A program made the position numbers and the translations under genes. A stretch of DNA of 64,000 bases from Robiginitomaculum antarcticum DSM 21748 (lineage in GTDB: Bacteria > Pseudomonadota > Alphaproteobacteria > Caulobacterales > Maricaulaceae): contig NZ_KB823012.1 in the NCBI RefSeq assembly GCF_000365025.1, forward strand, positions 1 to 64,000, written 5' to 3'. The notes below the pieces were generated by a model. It had not been told where the DNA came from and did no database searches. It was given only the letters and a program-made list of their open reading frames with translations. Of this stretch, positions 10,102 through 18,941 are shown piece after piece. The stretch's first letter is position 1; every line of letters begins with the position of its first letter.

Positions 10102-10130
10102 GCCCCGTAGGCCACCTACGGGGCAATTTA
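10102..10130 (+). terminator. Strong hairpin between rplO and secY
   Basis: A perfect 9-bp GC-rich stem (GCCCCGTAG at 10102-10110 with CTACGGGGC at 10116-10124) has a 5-nt loop and is followed by AATTTATT rather than a pure T-run. It probably works as a partial terminator or RNA-processing site that lowers secY expression relative to the ribosomal genes. Confidence 0.6.
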
Positions 10131-10143
10131 TTAAGGTATACTT

Positions 10144-11508
10144 ATGGCATCGGCATCAGAACAGCTGGCATCGAATATGAATCTGGGGGCCTTTGGTAAA
10201 GCCAAAGACCTGCAGCAGCGTATCTTGTTCACTCTGTTCGTGTTGATCATTTACCGCCTCGGTACATTTGTTCCTGTTCCCGGTATCAACCTTGCCGCTT
10301 ACGCCGATACTTTTGCCTCCGCATCGGGTGGTCTTTTAGACCGTGCTAATATGTTCTCCGGCGGCGCAGTTGAGCGTATGGCGGTTTTTGCGCTCAATGT
10401 TATGCCGTATATTACGGCATCGATTGTGATGCAGATGATGAAAAAGACTGTACCGTCACTGGTCGCGCTTGATAAAGATGGCGGGCAGCAAGGCCGTCAG
10501 CAAATCAATCAATATACACGCTATCTAACCGTTTTCCTGGCGCTTTTTCAGGCTTACGGCATTGCCCGCTTGCTTGAAGCGCAAGACGTTGTCATCAATC
10601 CCGGCCTGTTCTTCCAAGTCACCTGTGTCGTGACGCTTGTTGGCGGGACCATGTTCCTGATGTGGCTGGGCGAGCAGATCACGGCGCGCGGCGTTGGTAA
10701 CGGCGTCTCGCTAATCATTTTCGCCGGTATTGTGGCCGAGCTTCCTCGTGCGATTTACCAGACGATTGGTCTGGGCAGTAGCGGACAAATCCCGACCTCT
10801 TTGGTTGTTGTTGTGCTGGGCATGGCCATTGCCCTGACATTGCTGATTGTATTTGTCGAGCGCGCACAGCGCCGCCTCCTTGTGCAGTACCCCAAGCGAC
10901 AAATGGCGGGTGGTAAACAGTTTGGCGGTCAAAACAGCTTCCTGCCGCTCAAGATCAATACCGCCGGTGTTATCCCGCCCATTTTCGCAAGTTCGCTCTT
11001 GCTCCTCCCTGCGACGGCCGGGCAGATGTTGTCGGGCGGCGGAGCCGATGGCGGGGATCCCGGCATGCTTCAAACCGCTATGGCCTTTATCGGTTACGGT
11101 TCGCCGCTCTATTTGACACTTTACGGCGTTCTCGTGATTTTCTTCTGCTTCTTCTATACAAGCTTCGTCTTTGACAGTGAGCAGGTTGCCGACAATCTTC
11201 GCAAACAGGGCGGCTTTCTGCCCGGCATCCGTCCCGGCGTACGGACGCAGCAATATCTGGATTATGTGTTAAACCGCCTGACGCTGATTGGCGCGCTCTA
11301 TGTGGCTTTCGTTTGTGTCCTTCCCGAATATCTCATTTCCCAGAATCAAGAAATTCCCCCGAGTGTCGGCATGTTGATTGGCGGGATGAGTCTGTTGATT
11401 ATCGTGTCCGTGACAATTGATACGGTCACGCAAATACAAAGCCATCTGATCGCCCATCAATATGAAGGCCTGATCAAGAAAAGCAAAATGCGCCGGAGAC
11501 AGCGCTAA
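10144..11508 (+). CDS. secY: Protein translocase subunit SecY
   Basis: SecY is the channel of the SecYEG translocon in the inner membrane. The 454-residue product has about ten hydrophobic segments. The family signatures are [12 protein letters not shown] near the N-terminus, [12 protein letters not shown] after the second helix, and [24 protein letters not shown] in the cytoplasmic C-terminal loops that contact SecA and the ribosome. It sits after rplO and one base before adk, the usual alphaproteobacterial order. Confidence 0.98.
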   Translation: MASASEQLASNMNLGAFGKAKDLQQRILFTLFVLIIYRLGTFVPVPGINLAAYADTFASASGGLLDRANMFSGGAVERMAVFALNVMPYITASIVMQMMKKTVPSLVALDKDGGQQGRQQINQYTRYLTVFLALFQAYGIARLLEAQDVVINPGLFFQVTCVVTLVGGTMFLMWLGEQITARGVGNGVSLIIFAGIVAELPRAIYQTIGLGSSGQIPTSLVVVVLGMAIALTLLIVFVERAQRRLLVQYPKRQMAGGKQFGGQNSFLPLKINTAGVIPPIFASSLLLLPATAGQMLSGGGADGGDPGMLQTAMAFIGYGSPLYLTLYGVLVIFFCFFYTSFVFDSEQVADNLRKQGGFLPGIRPGVRTQQYLDYVLNRLTLIGALYVAFVCVLPEYLISQNQEIPPSVGMLIGGMSLLIIVSVTIDTVTQIQSHLIAHQYEGLIKKSKMRRRQR

Positions 11509-11509
11509 G

Positions 11510-12097
11510 ATGGTCTTTAATCTTATTCTTTTTGGCCCGCCTGCTGCAGGAAAGGGCACGCAGGCCAAACGGCTTGTTACGGATTGCGGCTTTGTGCAGC
11601 TCTCCACCGGAGATATGCTACGCGCGGCCCGCAAATCCGGATCAGAACTTGGCAAGCGCGTCGCTGGCATTATGGATAGCGGCGCATTGGTCAGTGACGA
11701 GGTTGTCATTGCCCTGATTGAAGAGCAGCTGGCTGAGCATAAAAGTGCTGCGGGCTTTATCTTTGACGGATTTCCACGCACAGTGGCTCAGGCCGTTGCG
11801 CTCGATTCCATGCTCGCTAAACGCGGGCAAGCTGTAGACAGTGTCATTCGACTGGTCGTCGAAGATGAAGCCATATTGACACGTATCGGAAAGCGTTTCG
11901 AGCAAGAAGGGCGCAAGGATGATAATCCGGCGACTTTCGCCAAGCGCCTCGCCGCTTATAATGAACAAACTGCGCCGCTGCTGCCCTTCTATACGGCGCA
12001 GGGCAAATTAAACGAAGTCAATGGCATGGTCTCTATCGAAACCGTGTCGAAGCAGATTGACCGGGTCCTCGGGGCCCACAAAACCGGACGGGCTTAG
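11510..12097 (+). CDS. adk: Adenylate kinase (short, LID-less type)
   Basis: This enzyme converts AMP and ATP to two ADP in the cytoplasm. The P-loop [11 protein letters not shown] lies at residues 9-19 and the AMP-binding QLSTGDMLR near residue 30, followed by FDGFPRT around residue 84. The LID region is short ([21 protein letters not shown]) and has no zinc-binding cysteines, the compact form of 190-195 residues common in alphaproteobacteria. It starts one base after the secY stop, so translation is coupled. Confidence 0.97.
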   Translation: MVFNLILFGPPAAGKGTQAKRLVTDCGFVQLSTGDMLRAARKSGSELGKRVAGIMDSGALVSDEVVIALIEEQLAEHKSAAGFIFDGFPRTVAQAVALDSMLAKRGQAVDSVIRLVVEDEAILTRIGKRFEQEGRKDDNPATFAKRLAAYNEQTAPLLPFYTAQGKLNEVNGMVSIETVSKQIDRVLGAHKTGRA

Positions 12098-12123
12098 GCT
12101 CGTCTTAAATGTGCGTTTGATAA

Positions 12124-12151
12124 CGTGAAGGACAGCTTATCTGCCTTCACG
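12124..12151 (+). terminator. Hairpin downstream of adk
   Basis: CGTGAAGG-A-CAG (12124-12135) pairs with CTGCCTTCACG (12141-12151): 11 base pairs with one bulged A and a 5-nt loop. No T-run follows, so it may mark the 3' end of the secY-adk transcript or be an RNA element rather than an intrinsic terminator. Confidence 0.4.
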
Positions 12152-12154
12152 CTG

Positions 12155-12182
12155 TTGACGTTAGTGAAGTTGAGTATATAAG
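12155..12182 (+). promoter_or_regulatory. Predicted housekeeping promoter of rpsM-rpsK-rpoA-rplQ
   Basis: TTGACG (12155-12160), a 16-bp spacer and TATAAG (12177-12182) lie about 100 bp upstream of the rpsM GTG start. This is the best sigma-70-like match in the 180-bp gap after adk and would let the alpha operon be transcribed separately from spc. Confidence 0.55.
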
Positions 12183-12190
12183 ACGCGTTC

Positions 12191-12235
12191 GCGAAAATGG
12201 TCATTTTCGCCCTTTTTATTTGGGCGGACCCCAAA
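12191..12235 (+). promoter_or_regulatory. Tandem hairpins in the rpsM leader (candidate attenuator)
   Basis: Immediately after the predicted promoter, GCGAAAAT (12191-12198) pairs with ATTTTCGC (12203-12210), followed by CCTTTTTATTT, an intrinsic-terminator shape. A second stem follows: TTTGGG (12219-12224) with CCCAAA (12230-12235). Both fall in the leader of the alpha operon. In other bacteria alpha-operon leaders mediate feedback by a ribosomal protein (S4 in E. coli); rpsD is absent here, so the effector is unknown. Confidence 0.5.
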
Positions 12236-12277
12236 TGGGATAGGCCAAGAATTGCGTCATTGTGCAAGGAGATTATT

Positions 12278-12646
12278 GTGGCACGCATTGCGGGTGTTAA
12301 CATACCAACCAATAAACGCGTATTGATTGCGCTGACTTATATCCACGGCATCGGTTCGGCCAAAGCGCGCGAGATCGTTGACGCTGTGAACATTTCGGAC
12401 GACCGCCGGGTTCAAGATCTGTCGGATGCAGAGATTCTGCAAATCCGTGAGCAGATCGACGGCAACCATATGGTTGAGGGTGATTTGCGCCGCGAAGTTG
12501 GCGGCAATATCAAACGCCTGATGGATATGGGTAATTACCGGGGTTTGCGTCACCGCCGCGGCCTGCCTGTGCGCGGTCAGCGTACGCATACCAATGCGCG
12601 TACGCGTAAAGGTCCGGCCAAAGCAATCGCCGGCAAGAAGAAATAG
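12278..12646 (+). CDS. rpsM: 30S ribosomal protein S13
   Basis: S13 lies in the 30S head and contacts P-site tRNA and the subunit bridges. The GTG at 12278 is the start: it follows AAGGAGA and gives the family N-terminus [14 protein letters not shown]. The frame is open 27 codons further upstream, but that part is leader sequence. The product has 122 residues, with the C-terminal [26 protein letters not shown]. It is first in the alpha operon. Confidence 0.97.
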   Translation: MARIAGVNIPTNKRVLIALTYIHGIGSAKAREIVDAVNISDDRRVQDLSDAEILQIREQIDGNHMVEGDLRREVGGNIKRLMDMGNYRGLRHRRGLPVRGQRTHTNARTRKGPAKAIAGKKK

Positions 12647-12657
12647 GATAGTCCGTT

Positions 12658-13047
12658 ATGGCTAAAGAACCAGGTCGCGTCCGCCGCGCCAATCGCAAGA
12701 ACATCAGCTCCGGTATTGCGCATATCAATGCCACTTTTAACAATACCATTATTACGGTTACTGATGCACAGGGTAACACTATTGCTTGGTGTTCAGCCGG
12801 CGCGATGGGTTTCAAAGGTAGCCGTAAGTCTACACCATATGCGGCGCAGGTTGCGGCCGAAGAAGCGGCGCGTAAAGCGGCGGAACACGGCATGCAAACC
12901 ATAGAAGTGAATGTGACCGGTCCCGGTTCAGGCCGTGAGAGCGCCGTGCGCGCCCTTGGCGCTGCGGGTTTTACTGTCACAACAATTCGCGACGTTACGC
13001 CTATTCCGCATAATGGCTGCCGTCCACCCAAACGCCGCCGCGTATAA
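12658..13047 (+). CDS. rpsK: 30S ribosomal protein S11
   Basis: S11 forms part of the 30S platform and the mRNA exit region. The 129-residue protein has the conserved [19 protein letters not shown] and [18 protein letters not shown], and ends [14 protein letters not shown]. It lies between rpsM and rpoA, 11 bases after rpsM. Confidence 0.98.
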   Translation: MAKEPGRVRRANRKNISSGIAHINATFNNTIITVTDAQGNTIAWCSAGAMGFKGSRKSTPYAAQVAAEEAARKAAEHGMQTIEVNVTGPGSGRESAVRALGAAGFTVTTIRDVTPIPHNGCRPPKRRRV

Positions 13048-13101
13048 TTTACGCATGGCGTAATCGGCGCGTTTATCGCGGCGATATTTAAGATTATTTT
13101 C

Positions 13102-13120
13102 GCGCCCGCATGACGGGCGC
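13102..13120 (+). promoter_or_regulatory. Hairpin just upstream of the rpoA ribosome binding site
   Basis: GCGCCCG (13102-13108) and CGGGCGC (13114-13120) form a 7-bp all-GC stem with a 5-nt loop. It lies about 20 bp before the rpoA start in the 94-bp rpsK-rpoA gap. It has no T-run; an RNA stability or translational role is possible but unproven. Confidence 0.35.
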
Positions 13121-13141
13121 ATCGCTATAAGAGGCACAACC

Positions 13142-14158
13142 GTGATTGAAAAAAACTGGCAAGAACTTATTCGCCCCATGAATCCGGAAATTACGCCCGG
13201 TCGTGATCCGATCCGCTTGGCGACTGTAACAGCTGAGCCGCTGGAACGCGGTTTTGGTATGACGCTTGGTAATGCGCTTCGTCGTGTTCTACTGTCATCT
13301 CTCCAAGGCGCTGCAGTCACCGCCGTCCAAATCGACGGTATTGTTCACGAATTTACGTCCATTCCTGGCGTTCTTGAAGATGTCACAAACATCATCCTGA
13401 ACTTCAAAGGTCTGGCTGTGCGTTTGCATACTGAAGGTCCGGTCAAGCTGCTGTTGAAAAAAGACACAGCGGGCCCCGTCACAGGCGCCGATATTGAAGA
13501 AACGGCTGATGTCGAGGTTCTAAACCCCGAGCACGTCCTATGTACTTTGGACGAGGGCGCGAACGTCCGTATGGAACTGACCGTTTCAACCGGGAAAGGT
13601 TATGTCTCCGCGGCGGATAACCGTCCTGAAGACGCGCCGATCGGCCTGATTTCTATTGATGCGCTATACAGCCCGGTTAAACGGGTCGCGTATCGAGTCG
13701 AAAACACACGTGAAGGCCAGGTTCTGGACTATGACAAATTGATCATGGACATCGAAACCAATGGCGCGGTTACGCCTGAAGATGCGATCGCAGTTGCGGC
13801 GCGTATTTTGCAAGACCAGTTCCAGGTTTTCGTCAACTTCGACGATCCACAGGACAGCAAACGCGAAGATGACAAGCCCGAGCTTGATTTCAACCCTGCA
13901 CTTCTGCGTAAGGTCGACGAGCTTGAACTGTCCGTCCGTTCAGCGAACTGCCTGAAAAACGACAATATCGTTTATATTGGCGACCTGATCCAAAAATCAG
14001 AAGCCGAAATGCTGCGCACGCCGAACTTTGGCCGCAAATCATTGAACGAGATTAAAGAAGTGCTCGCCGCTATGGGTCTGCATCTGGGCATGGACGCCCC
14101 GAACTGGCCACCGGAAAATATCGAAGAGCTTGCCAAGAAATATGACGACCGCATTTAG
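13142..14158 (+). CDS. rpoA: DNA-directed RNA polymerase subunit alpha
   Basis: The alpha subunit dimerises to nucleate core polymerase and contacts UP elements and activators. The GTG at 13142 (AAGAGG upstream) starts the family N-terminus, [12 protein letters not shown]. The N-terminal assembly domain ([22 protein letters not shown] near residues 32-53) and the C-terminal domain ([21 protein letters not shown] near residues 261-281) are both complete in 338 residues. It is followed by rplQ. Confidence 0.98.
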   Translation: MIEKNWQELIRPMNPEITPGRDPIRLATVTAEPLERGFGMTLGNALRRVLLSSLQGAAVTAVQIDGIVHEFTSIPGVLEDVTNIILNFKGLAVRLHTEGPVKLLLKKDTAGPVTGADIEETADVEVLNPEHVLCTLDEGANVRMELTVSTGKGYVSAADNRPEDAPIGLISIDALYSPVKRVAYRVENTREGQVLDYDKLIMDIETNGAVTPEDAIAVAARILQDQFQVFVNFDDPQDSKREDDKPELDFNPALLRKVDELELSVRSANCLKNDNIVYIGDLIQKSEAEMLRTPNFGRKSLNEIKEVLAAMGLHLGMDAPNWPPENIEELAKKYDDRI

Positions 14159-14188
14159 GTTGCCCGAATAATTTAAGAGGATACAGCT

Positions 14189-14608
14189 ATGCGCCATCGC
14201 ATTGCCCACCGCAAACTTAACAAAACAGCCAGCCACCGTAAGGCTATGTTTGCTAATATGAGCTCCAGCCTGATTGAGCACGAACAAATCGTGACGACCC
14301 TGCCTAAAGCTAAAGAACTGCGCCCCTTCGTTGAGAAGCTGGTAACGCTTGCTAAAAAAGGCGATCTGAACAGCCGCCGCATCGCGATTGCCCGCACCCG
14401 CAATGTCGAGATGAGTAAGAAATTATTCGACGTTATCGGCCCGCGTTACAAAGAACGTAATGGCGGTTACATTCGCGTGCTTAAAGCCGGCTACCGCTTT
14501 GGTGATAACGCGCCAATGGCTGTTATCGAATTTGTTGACCGTGATGTTGACGCCAAAGGCGCCATTGATCACGCCCGTACAGCAGAAAATGAAACTGCTG
14601 AAGCGTAG
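14189..14608 (+). CDS. rplQ: 50S ribosomal protein L17
   Basis: L17 is found near the tunnel exit. The product has 139 residues, with the N-terminal [20 protein letters not shown] and the loop [30 protein letters not shown]. It is the last gene of the ribosomal cluster and is followed by a strong terminator. Confidence 0.98.
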   Translation: MRHRIAHRKLNKTASHRKAMFANMSSSLIEHEQIVTTLPKAKELRPFVEKLVTLAKKGDLNSRRIAIARTRNVEMSKKLFDVIGPRYKERNGGYIRVLKAGYRFGDNAPMAVIEFVDRDVDAKGAIDHARTAENETAEA

Positions 14609-14635
14609 TCTTTTTCAAAATATTGAATAAAAAGC

Positions 14636-14666
14636 CCCGGCCGGATATTCTCTGGCCGGGTTTTTT
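14636..14666 (+). terminator. Intrinsic terminator after rplQ
   Basis: CCCGGCCGG (14636-14644) pairs with the complementary arm ending GGCCGGG at 14660 (nine pairs, including a G-T), with a 7-nt loop. Six T residues follow directly. It ends the long ribosomal protein transcript. Confidence 0.88.
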
Positions 14667-14750
14667 ATGTGTCGTATGACGTGTCCAGAGGATATGGACT
14701 ATTGGGCCTATGGCAACCGGCTCCCGACCCATAAGCAAGAACGTAAGGCG

Positions 14751-15920
14751 CTATCTCGTTTCAGCAAACAGCTCCCGGCCAATAAGCCAGCGGCGGATCT
14801 CGGATGTCCCCGCGCCGATTTCCATCAGTTTGGCATCCCGCCATAACCGTCCAGTCGGATAATCATTGATATAGCCATTACCGCCTAACATTTGGATCGC
14901 ATCGCTGGCCATTTGGGTGGCTTTTTCGGCGGCATAGAGTATGCATCCCGCGGCGTCTTTACGCGTCGTCTCGCCGCGATCACAAGCCGCCGCGACGGCG
15001 TATGTGTAGGACCGCGCCGTCGATAGTGACACATACATATCGGCCAGCTTGCCCTGCATAAGCTGGAACTCACCAATGGCTTTGCCAAATTGTTTGCGCT
15101 CGTGAATATAGGGCAGCACAACGTCAAGGCAGGCCTGCATTATCCCGAGCGAAACACCGGAGAGCACAACGCGCTCATAGTCCAAACCGCTCATCAATAT
15201 TTCGACGCCTTGGCCGGGCTTGCCGACCATGTTCTCTTCGGGGACTTCGCAGTCCTCAAACACCAATTCGCAAGTGTCAGAACCGCGCATGCCTAATTTA
15301 TCGAGCTTTTGCGCAGTCGAATAACCTTTCATATCCGGCGTGATCAAAAACGCACTTATGCCGCGGCTACCCGCTTCCATATCGGTTTTGGCATAGACCA
15401 GCAGCACATCCGCCGTCGGGGCATTAGTGATCCACATCTTATTGCCATTGAGGACATAACCGCCCTGAACGCCTTCGGCGCGCAGCCGCATCGAGACGAC
15501 GTCAGATCCTGCGCCCGGCTCGCTCATAGCAAGACTGCCTAAATGCTCGCCGCTCACGAGGCCCGGGAGATGTTTTGCTTTTTGCTCGGCAGTGCCCCAA
15601 CGGCGGAGCTGATTGATGCATAGATTGCTGTGTGCGCCGTAAGACAGGCCCAGGGAGGCACTGGCCCGGCTCACTTCTTCAATGGCAATCGTATGCGCCA
15701 AATAGCCGAGGCCCGATCCTCCGTCTTCCTCGTCAACGGTAAGGCCATGCAAGCCCAGCTCGCCCATCATCGGCCATAAATAGCGCGGAAATTCATTGTC
15801 TTTATCCATCTGCGCGGCGATAGGCGCAATGTGATCGCGCGCAAAGGCGGCCACGGTTTCGCGGATCATACCGATCTCTTCGCTATGGCCGTATTTCAGT
15901 GTGGGATAAGTGGTCGTCAT
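14751..15920 (-). CDS. ivd: Isovaleryl-CoA dehydrogenase
   Basis: This is an acyl-CoA dehydrogenase family flavoenzyme, probably oxidising isovaleryl-CoA to 3-methylcrotonyl-CoA in leucine breakdown. The family features are [11 protein letters not shown], the FAD/substrate segment [29 protein letters not shown], and the C-terminal [23 protein letters not shown]. The Glu in [12 protein letters not shown] matches the catalytic base position of isovaleryl-CoA dehydrogenases, and the later EIGAGTSE lacks the usual acyl-CoA dehydrogenase Glu there. I start at ATG 15920 (AGGA upstream), giving 389 residues. Other leucine pathway genes are not adjacent. Confidence 0.88.
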   Translation of the reverse strand: MTTTYPTLKYGHSEEIGMIRETVAAFARDHIAPIAAQMDKDNEFPRYLWPMMGELGLHGLTVDEEDGGSGLGYLAHTIAIEEVSRASASLGLSYGAHSNLCINQLRRWGTAEQKAKHLPGLVSGEHLGSLAMSEPGAGSDVVSMRLRAEGVQGGYVLNGNKMWITNAPTADVLLVYAKTDMEAGSRGISAFLITPDMKGYSTAQKLDKLGMRGSDTCELVFEDCEVPEENMVGKPGQGVEILMSGLDYERVVLSGVSLGIMQACLDVVLPYIHERKQFGKAIGEFQLMQGKLADMYVSLSTARSYTYAVAAACDRGETTRKDAAGCILYAAEKATQMASDAIQMLGGNGYINDYPTGRLWRDAKLMEIGAGTSEIRRWLIGRELFAETR

Positions 15921-16155
15921 GGGATGTCCTGATAAAATGTAACTGTGTATTTCATAGATTAGCACGCAGGGCAAAATCTTGTTTTCTTTCGCTCGCTCGC
16001 ACGCCGCGGTAGCGTTAGACTTAAATTTACTTGGGTCACAAGACTGTTTAGGCGCAGTATTAATAAAACATATTCTGGCAATAAATGCATTTGCGGCGTA
16101 ATAATATGGCGGATTGCGATTTTAAAATTTTTAGAAATGTCTTGTTAATAAGTTT

Positions 16156-16184
16156 TTGACTCTATAGTTTTGCTAAATCACAAT
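16156..16184 (+). promoter_or_regulatory. Possible promoter upstream of the 16201 gene
   Basis: TTGACT (16156-16161), a 17-bp spacer and CACAAT (16179-16184) lie in a very AT-rich gap just ahead of the gene. The -35 element is good and the -10 weak (4 of 6). Confidence 0.35.
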
Positions 16185-16200
16185 AATTTTTGGGGCCTTC

Positions 16201-16815
16201 ATGAAAAAACTTATTTTAATCGTCATTGTCATAGCATTAGCTGTCGGCGCATATTTTTTCTTAACCGGAGATGATATGCCTAGCCTATCTAATGAAAATG
16301 GCCGGGTCGCGAAGATAGTGCCCGAGCCGGAGCCAATGCAAGAACCGTTACCGGAGCCTGCTGTGCTGCATTCTGCGGATCAAATTGTATCGTCGAAAAA
16401 CCCTAAAGTTAATGATATCAAAGGACGATTCTGGAAAATGACCGGTGTGTCCACTGAAGGCTATCAGGAAAATATGACATTCCAGGATGCGGGCAATACC
16501 TTTTTTGTCGTTTACGTGAGTAGGAATGGAGAAAATTCATACATTTTAAACAGCCCGGCGAACGTGCAGGCTCGCGGTGTAATAAATACTGTAACGTCTT
16601 GCGCTGATAAAGAAGAGAATGAAAATGGTAACGCAATTGCTGATACGGTTGGCCCCTGCATTCAAATTCAATCTGTTGCCAATGACACTCTTGTTTTAGA
16701 ATTTACTGACCAAAGTGGTCTTGTCGGGCAATATAAACGTGTTACGGGCGAAGAGGCCAAAGGATATCAGGCCGTTGTTGACGCATATGAAGCGAAGCAA
16801 AGTGTACCGAATTAA
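16201..16815 (+). CDS. Unknown membrane-anchored envelope protein
   Basis: I do not recognise this 204-residue protein. Residues 1-22 are one hydrophobic segment after KK (LILIVIVIALAVGAYFF), acting as a signal-anchor because no cleavage or lipobox motif is obvious. A Pro/Glu-rich spacer (PEPEPMQEPLPEP, about residues 41-53) precedes a mixed globular domain with two Cys near residues 138 and 152 that could form a disulfide. The layout suggests a periplasmic domain tethered to the inner membrane through a stiff spacer. It is flanked by ivd (divergent) and rbfA (same strand) and has an AT-rich upstream region of its own. Confidence 0.8.
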   Translation: MKKLILIVIVIALAVGAYFFLTGDDMPSLSNENGRVAKIVPEPEPMQEPLPEPAVLHSADQIVSSKNPKVNDIKGRFWKMTGVSTEGYQENMTFQDAGNTFFVVYVSRNGENSYILNSPANVQARGVINTVTSCADKEENENGNAIADTVGPCIQIQSVANDTLVLEFTDQSGLVGQYKRVTGEEAKGYQAVVDAYEAKQSVPN

Positions 16816-16857
16816 AACGCACAGACGATAACGCATAGGATCACCTTGTTTTTATAA

Positions 16858-16881
16858 GACTGCGCCTTTAAATGCGCAGTC
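16858..16881 (+). promoter_or_regulatory. Hairpin in the rbfA leader
   Basis: GACTGCGC (16858-16865) pairs with GCGCAGTC (16874-16881), a perfect 8-bp stem with an 8-nt AT-rich loop. It ends 5 bases before the AAGGA ribosome binding site of rbfA, so it could terminate the upstream gene's transcript weakly or modulate rbfA translation. No T-run follows. Confidence 0.4.
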
Positions 16882-16898
16882 TAAATAAGGACAGTTTA

Positions 16899-17303
16899 AT
16901 GCCGACAAAAGCCAAAGGGCCATCGCAGCGTCAACTTCGCGCCGGAGAACTCGTGCGCCGCGTGCTGGTTGAAATTCTCGCCGGAGCTTCATTACGCGAT
17001 CCTGCGCTGCAGGGCGTGTCTATCACAATTACCGAAGTGCGCACCTCTCCGGATTTAAAACACGCCACCGTATATTGCGCACCTCTTATGGGCACGTCGG
17101 GTGTGGATATGGAGGACGTTATTGCAGGGCTCAAACGCAGTTCCTCATTTTTGCGTGGACGTCTGGGCCGTGAAATGGAAACCAAATTTACCCCGCGCCT
17201 GCATTTTCTCGCTGATACGACATTTGACACGGCTAGCGAAATGAACGCTCTGCTGTCACAACCTGCTGTGAAGCGGGATTTAAGGCGAGGTGAAGAAGAG
17301 TGA
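16899..17303 (+). CDS. rbfA: 30S ribosome-binding factor RbfA
   Basis: RbfA is a KH-fold factor that binds immature 30S subunits and assists 16S rRNA 5' end maturation. The ATG at 16899 follows AAGGA with good spacing and gives 134 residues. The family features are QRQLRAGELVRRVLVEIL, VSITITEVRTSPDLKHATVYC and RLHFLADTTFDTASEMNALL. It usually lies in a nusA-infB-rbfA-truB operon; here it stands apart from those genes and is instead coupled by a 4-base GTGA overlap to an avidin-like gene. Confidence 0.95.
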   Translation: MPTKAKGPSQRQLRAGELVRRVLVEILAGASLRDPALQGVSITITEVRTSPDLKHATVYCAPLMGTSGVDMEDVIAGLKRSSSFLRGRLGREMETKFTPRLHFLADTTFDTASEMNALLSQPAVKRDLRRGEEE

Positions 17304-17722
17304 GACTTTTCCGTCTAACAGCTCTCACGCTCATGATTTCAGCCTGCGCGAGCGCTCAAACGGTTGATAAAACGGATATGTTTTCGGGCGCGTGGAAAAA
17401 TGATCGGGGCTCGCATGTTGTTATTAAGAATAATGACGGGCTGCTCAGCGGATATTATCAGACCAATTTGGGAGAGCCGGATAAGTCCGCGATGTTTCCG
17501 CTTACCGGATTTGCGCAAGGTGACCAGATTGCCTTTACAGTCAATTTCAAAGGCTATGGCTCTATGACGAGCTGGACCGGACAGCTAACCGAAGACGAAA
17601 ACGGGCCTTATATCCGCACGCTTTGGAATTTGACGCGCGACATTGCCGACGAAGAAGAGCCGGATGACATGTGGAACTCCATAACCGCCGGGGCGAGTGA
17701 TTTTCGGCCCTCTGGCGAGTAG
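17300..17722 (+). CDS. Avidin-family (biotin-binding) lipoprotein
   Basis: A 140-residue protein with a signal peptide and a lipobox-like ISAC at residues 13-16, so probably a lipoprotein. The rest matches an avidin/streptavidin/rhizavidin barrel. Positions equivalent to streptavidin biotin contacts are mostly kept: N34 and S38 (N23, S27), Y53 (Y43), T55 (S45; Thr in avidin), S88, T90 and W92 (same roles), W109 and L111 (W108, L110), W125 (W120) and D134 (D128). W79 is replaced by F83 and the loop after it is four residues shorter. The PLTG and GYGSMTSWTGQ strands resemble rhizavidin. It starts with GTG inside the rbfA stop, which is an odd partner. Biotin binding is inferred, not shown. Confidence 0.8.
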   Translation: MRLFRLTALTLMISACASAQTVDKTDMFSGAWKNDRGSHVVIKNNDGLLSGYYQTNLGEPDKSAMFPLTGFAQGDQIAFTVNFKGYGSMTSWTGQLTEDENGPYIRTLWNLTRDIADEEEPDDMWNSITAGASDFRPSGE

Positions 17723-17729
17723 CTGCGAG

Positions 17730-18878
17730 TTACTCCGTCAATTCATCCCAAAAGCGTTTGGCTTTATCGAGGAAGCTGGAATGCTCGGGGCTGATACTGT
17801 CGCCACCTTCACGGGCAAATTCTTCTAAGATTTCGCGCTGTTTGGTCGACATATTAGACGGAGTCTCCACGCCCAATTCGACATACATATCACCGCGGCT
17901 CTGACTGCGCAGAACGCTCATGCCTTTACCGCGCAGACGCATACGGCGGCCTGATTGACTGCCCGCCGGGATTTTAACCTTGGTGCGGCCGCCATCGATA
18001 AGCGGGATTTCAACATCCCCGCCCAGCGCGGCTGATGTCATGGGAACCGGCGCGTGGCAGAACAGGTTCGGCCCTTCGCGCTCGAATATTTCATGGGGCT
18101 GCACAGAGACAAAGAGGTAAAGATCGCCGCGTGCGCCCTCGCCTTTAGCGGGGGCATCGCCTTCACCGGTCAGACGGATGCGTGTGCCGTCTTCGACGCC
18201 GGCGGGAACGGATACTGTCAGATCGCGATTAATGCGTTCCTGCCCTGTGCCGTCACATGTGCGGCAGGGATCAGTAACATATTCGCCTTGGCCACCACAT
18301 TTAGGGCAGGGGCGCTCCATCTGGAAAAACCCCTGCTGCATCCGCACGCGTCCAATACCTCCGCATGTGCCGCAGCTCTCGACTTGCGCGCCTTCGGCAG
18401 CGCCGGTGCCTTCGCAGCTATGGCAGGCCTCTTTAACAGGAACAGATATTTCCAGTTCTTTGCCGGAAAAGGCCTCGGAGAGCGAGATTTCAACTTCGTA
18501 GCGTAGATCTGCGCCACGGGCTTGGCGCTGACCGCCGCGTCCGCCGCCAAACATATCGGAAAATCCGCCACTACCACCGCCTGCGCCGCCGAAAATCTGG
18601 CTGAAAATGTCGCCGAAGTCTTGGAAACCGCCTGCGCCGCCGCCCCGCCCGCCTTCAAATGCGGCATGGCCCATACGGTCATAGGCCGCGCGCTTTTGGT
18701 CATCTGAGAGGATGCCGTAAGCTTCATTGAGGTCTTTGAATCGCGTTTCCGCGCCGGGATCATCGGGGTGCCGGTCCGGGTGGCATTCCATCGCCTTGCG
18801 GCGGAATGCACTTTTTAATGTCTTGGAATCGGCGTCTTTGGATACGCCCAGAATTTCATAATAATCGCGCTTGGCCAT
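17730..18878 (-). CDS. dnaJ: Chaperone protein DnaJ
   Basis: DnaJ is the J-domain co-chaperone that stimulates DnaK ATPase and delivers unfolded clients. The 382-residue product has the J domain with HPD (CHPDRHPDD near residue 33), a Gly/Phe-rich stretch with repeated GGAGG, four zinc-finger repeats (CHSCEGTG, CGTCGGIG, CPKCGGQG, CRTCDGTG) and the C-terminal substrate-binding domain. It follows dnaK on the minus strand across a terminator-like hairpin. Confidence 0.98.
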   Translation of the reverse strand: MAKRDYYEILGVSKDADSKTLKSAFRRKAMECHPDRHPDDPGAETRFKDLNEAYGILSDDQKRAAYDRMGHAAFEGGRGGGAGGFQDFGDIFSQIFGGAGGGSGGFSDMFGGGRGGQRQARGADLRYEVEISLSEAFSGKELEISVPVKEACHSCEGTGAAEGAQVESCGTCGGIGRVRMQQGFFQMERPCPKCGGQGEYVTDPCRTCDGTGQERINRDLTVSVPAGVEDGTRIRLTGEGDAPAKGEGARGDLYLFVSVQPHEIFEREGPNLFCHAPVPMTSAALGGDVEIPLIDGGRTKVKIPAGSQSGRRMRLRGKGMSVLRSQSRGDMYVELGVETPSNMSTKQREILEEFAREGGDSISPEHSSFLDKAKRFWDELTE

Positions 18879-18887
18879 AGTCGCCTC

Positions 18888-18919
18888 TTAAAAAACACCC
18901 GGCACAAGGCCGGGTGTTT
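18888..18919 (-). terminator. Terminator/attenuator between dnaK and dnaJ
   Basis: On the minus strand an 11-bp stem (18909-18919 with 18893-18903, 5-nt loop) is followed by a run of T residues. It should end most dnaK transcripts and let a fraction read on into dnaJ, which fits the usual excess of DnaK over DnaJ. Confidence 0.8.
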
Positions 18920-18941
18920 GAATTTTAAAATAGACGGGCGT

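Noticed and set aside
9630-10115. Long minus-strand open frame opposite rplO
   Set aside because: It arises from the Lys/Ala-rich repeat codons read backwards and has no gene-like features.
14668-14845. Open + strand frame of about 58 codons overlapping the 3' end of the ivd gene
   Set aside because: No ribosome binding site, no recognisable product, and about half of it is antisense to a well-supported gene.
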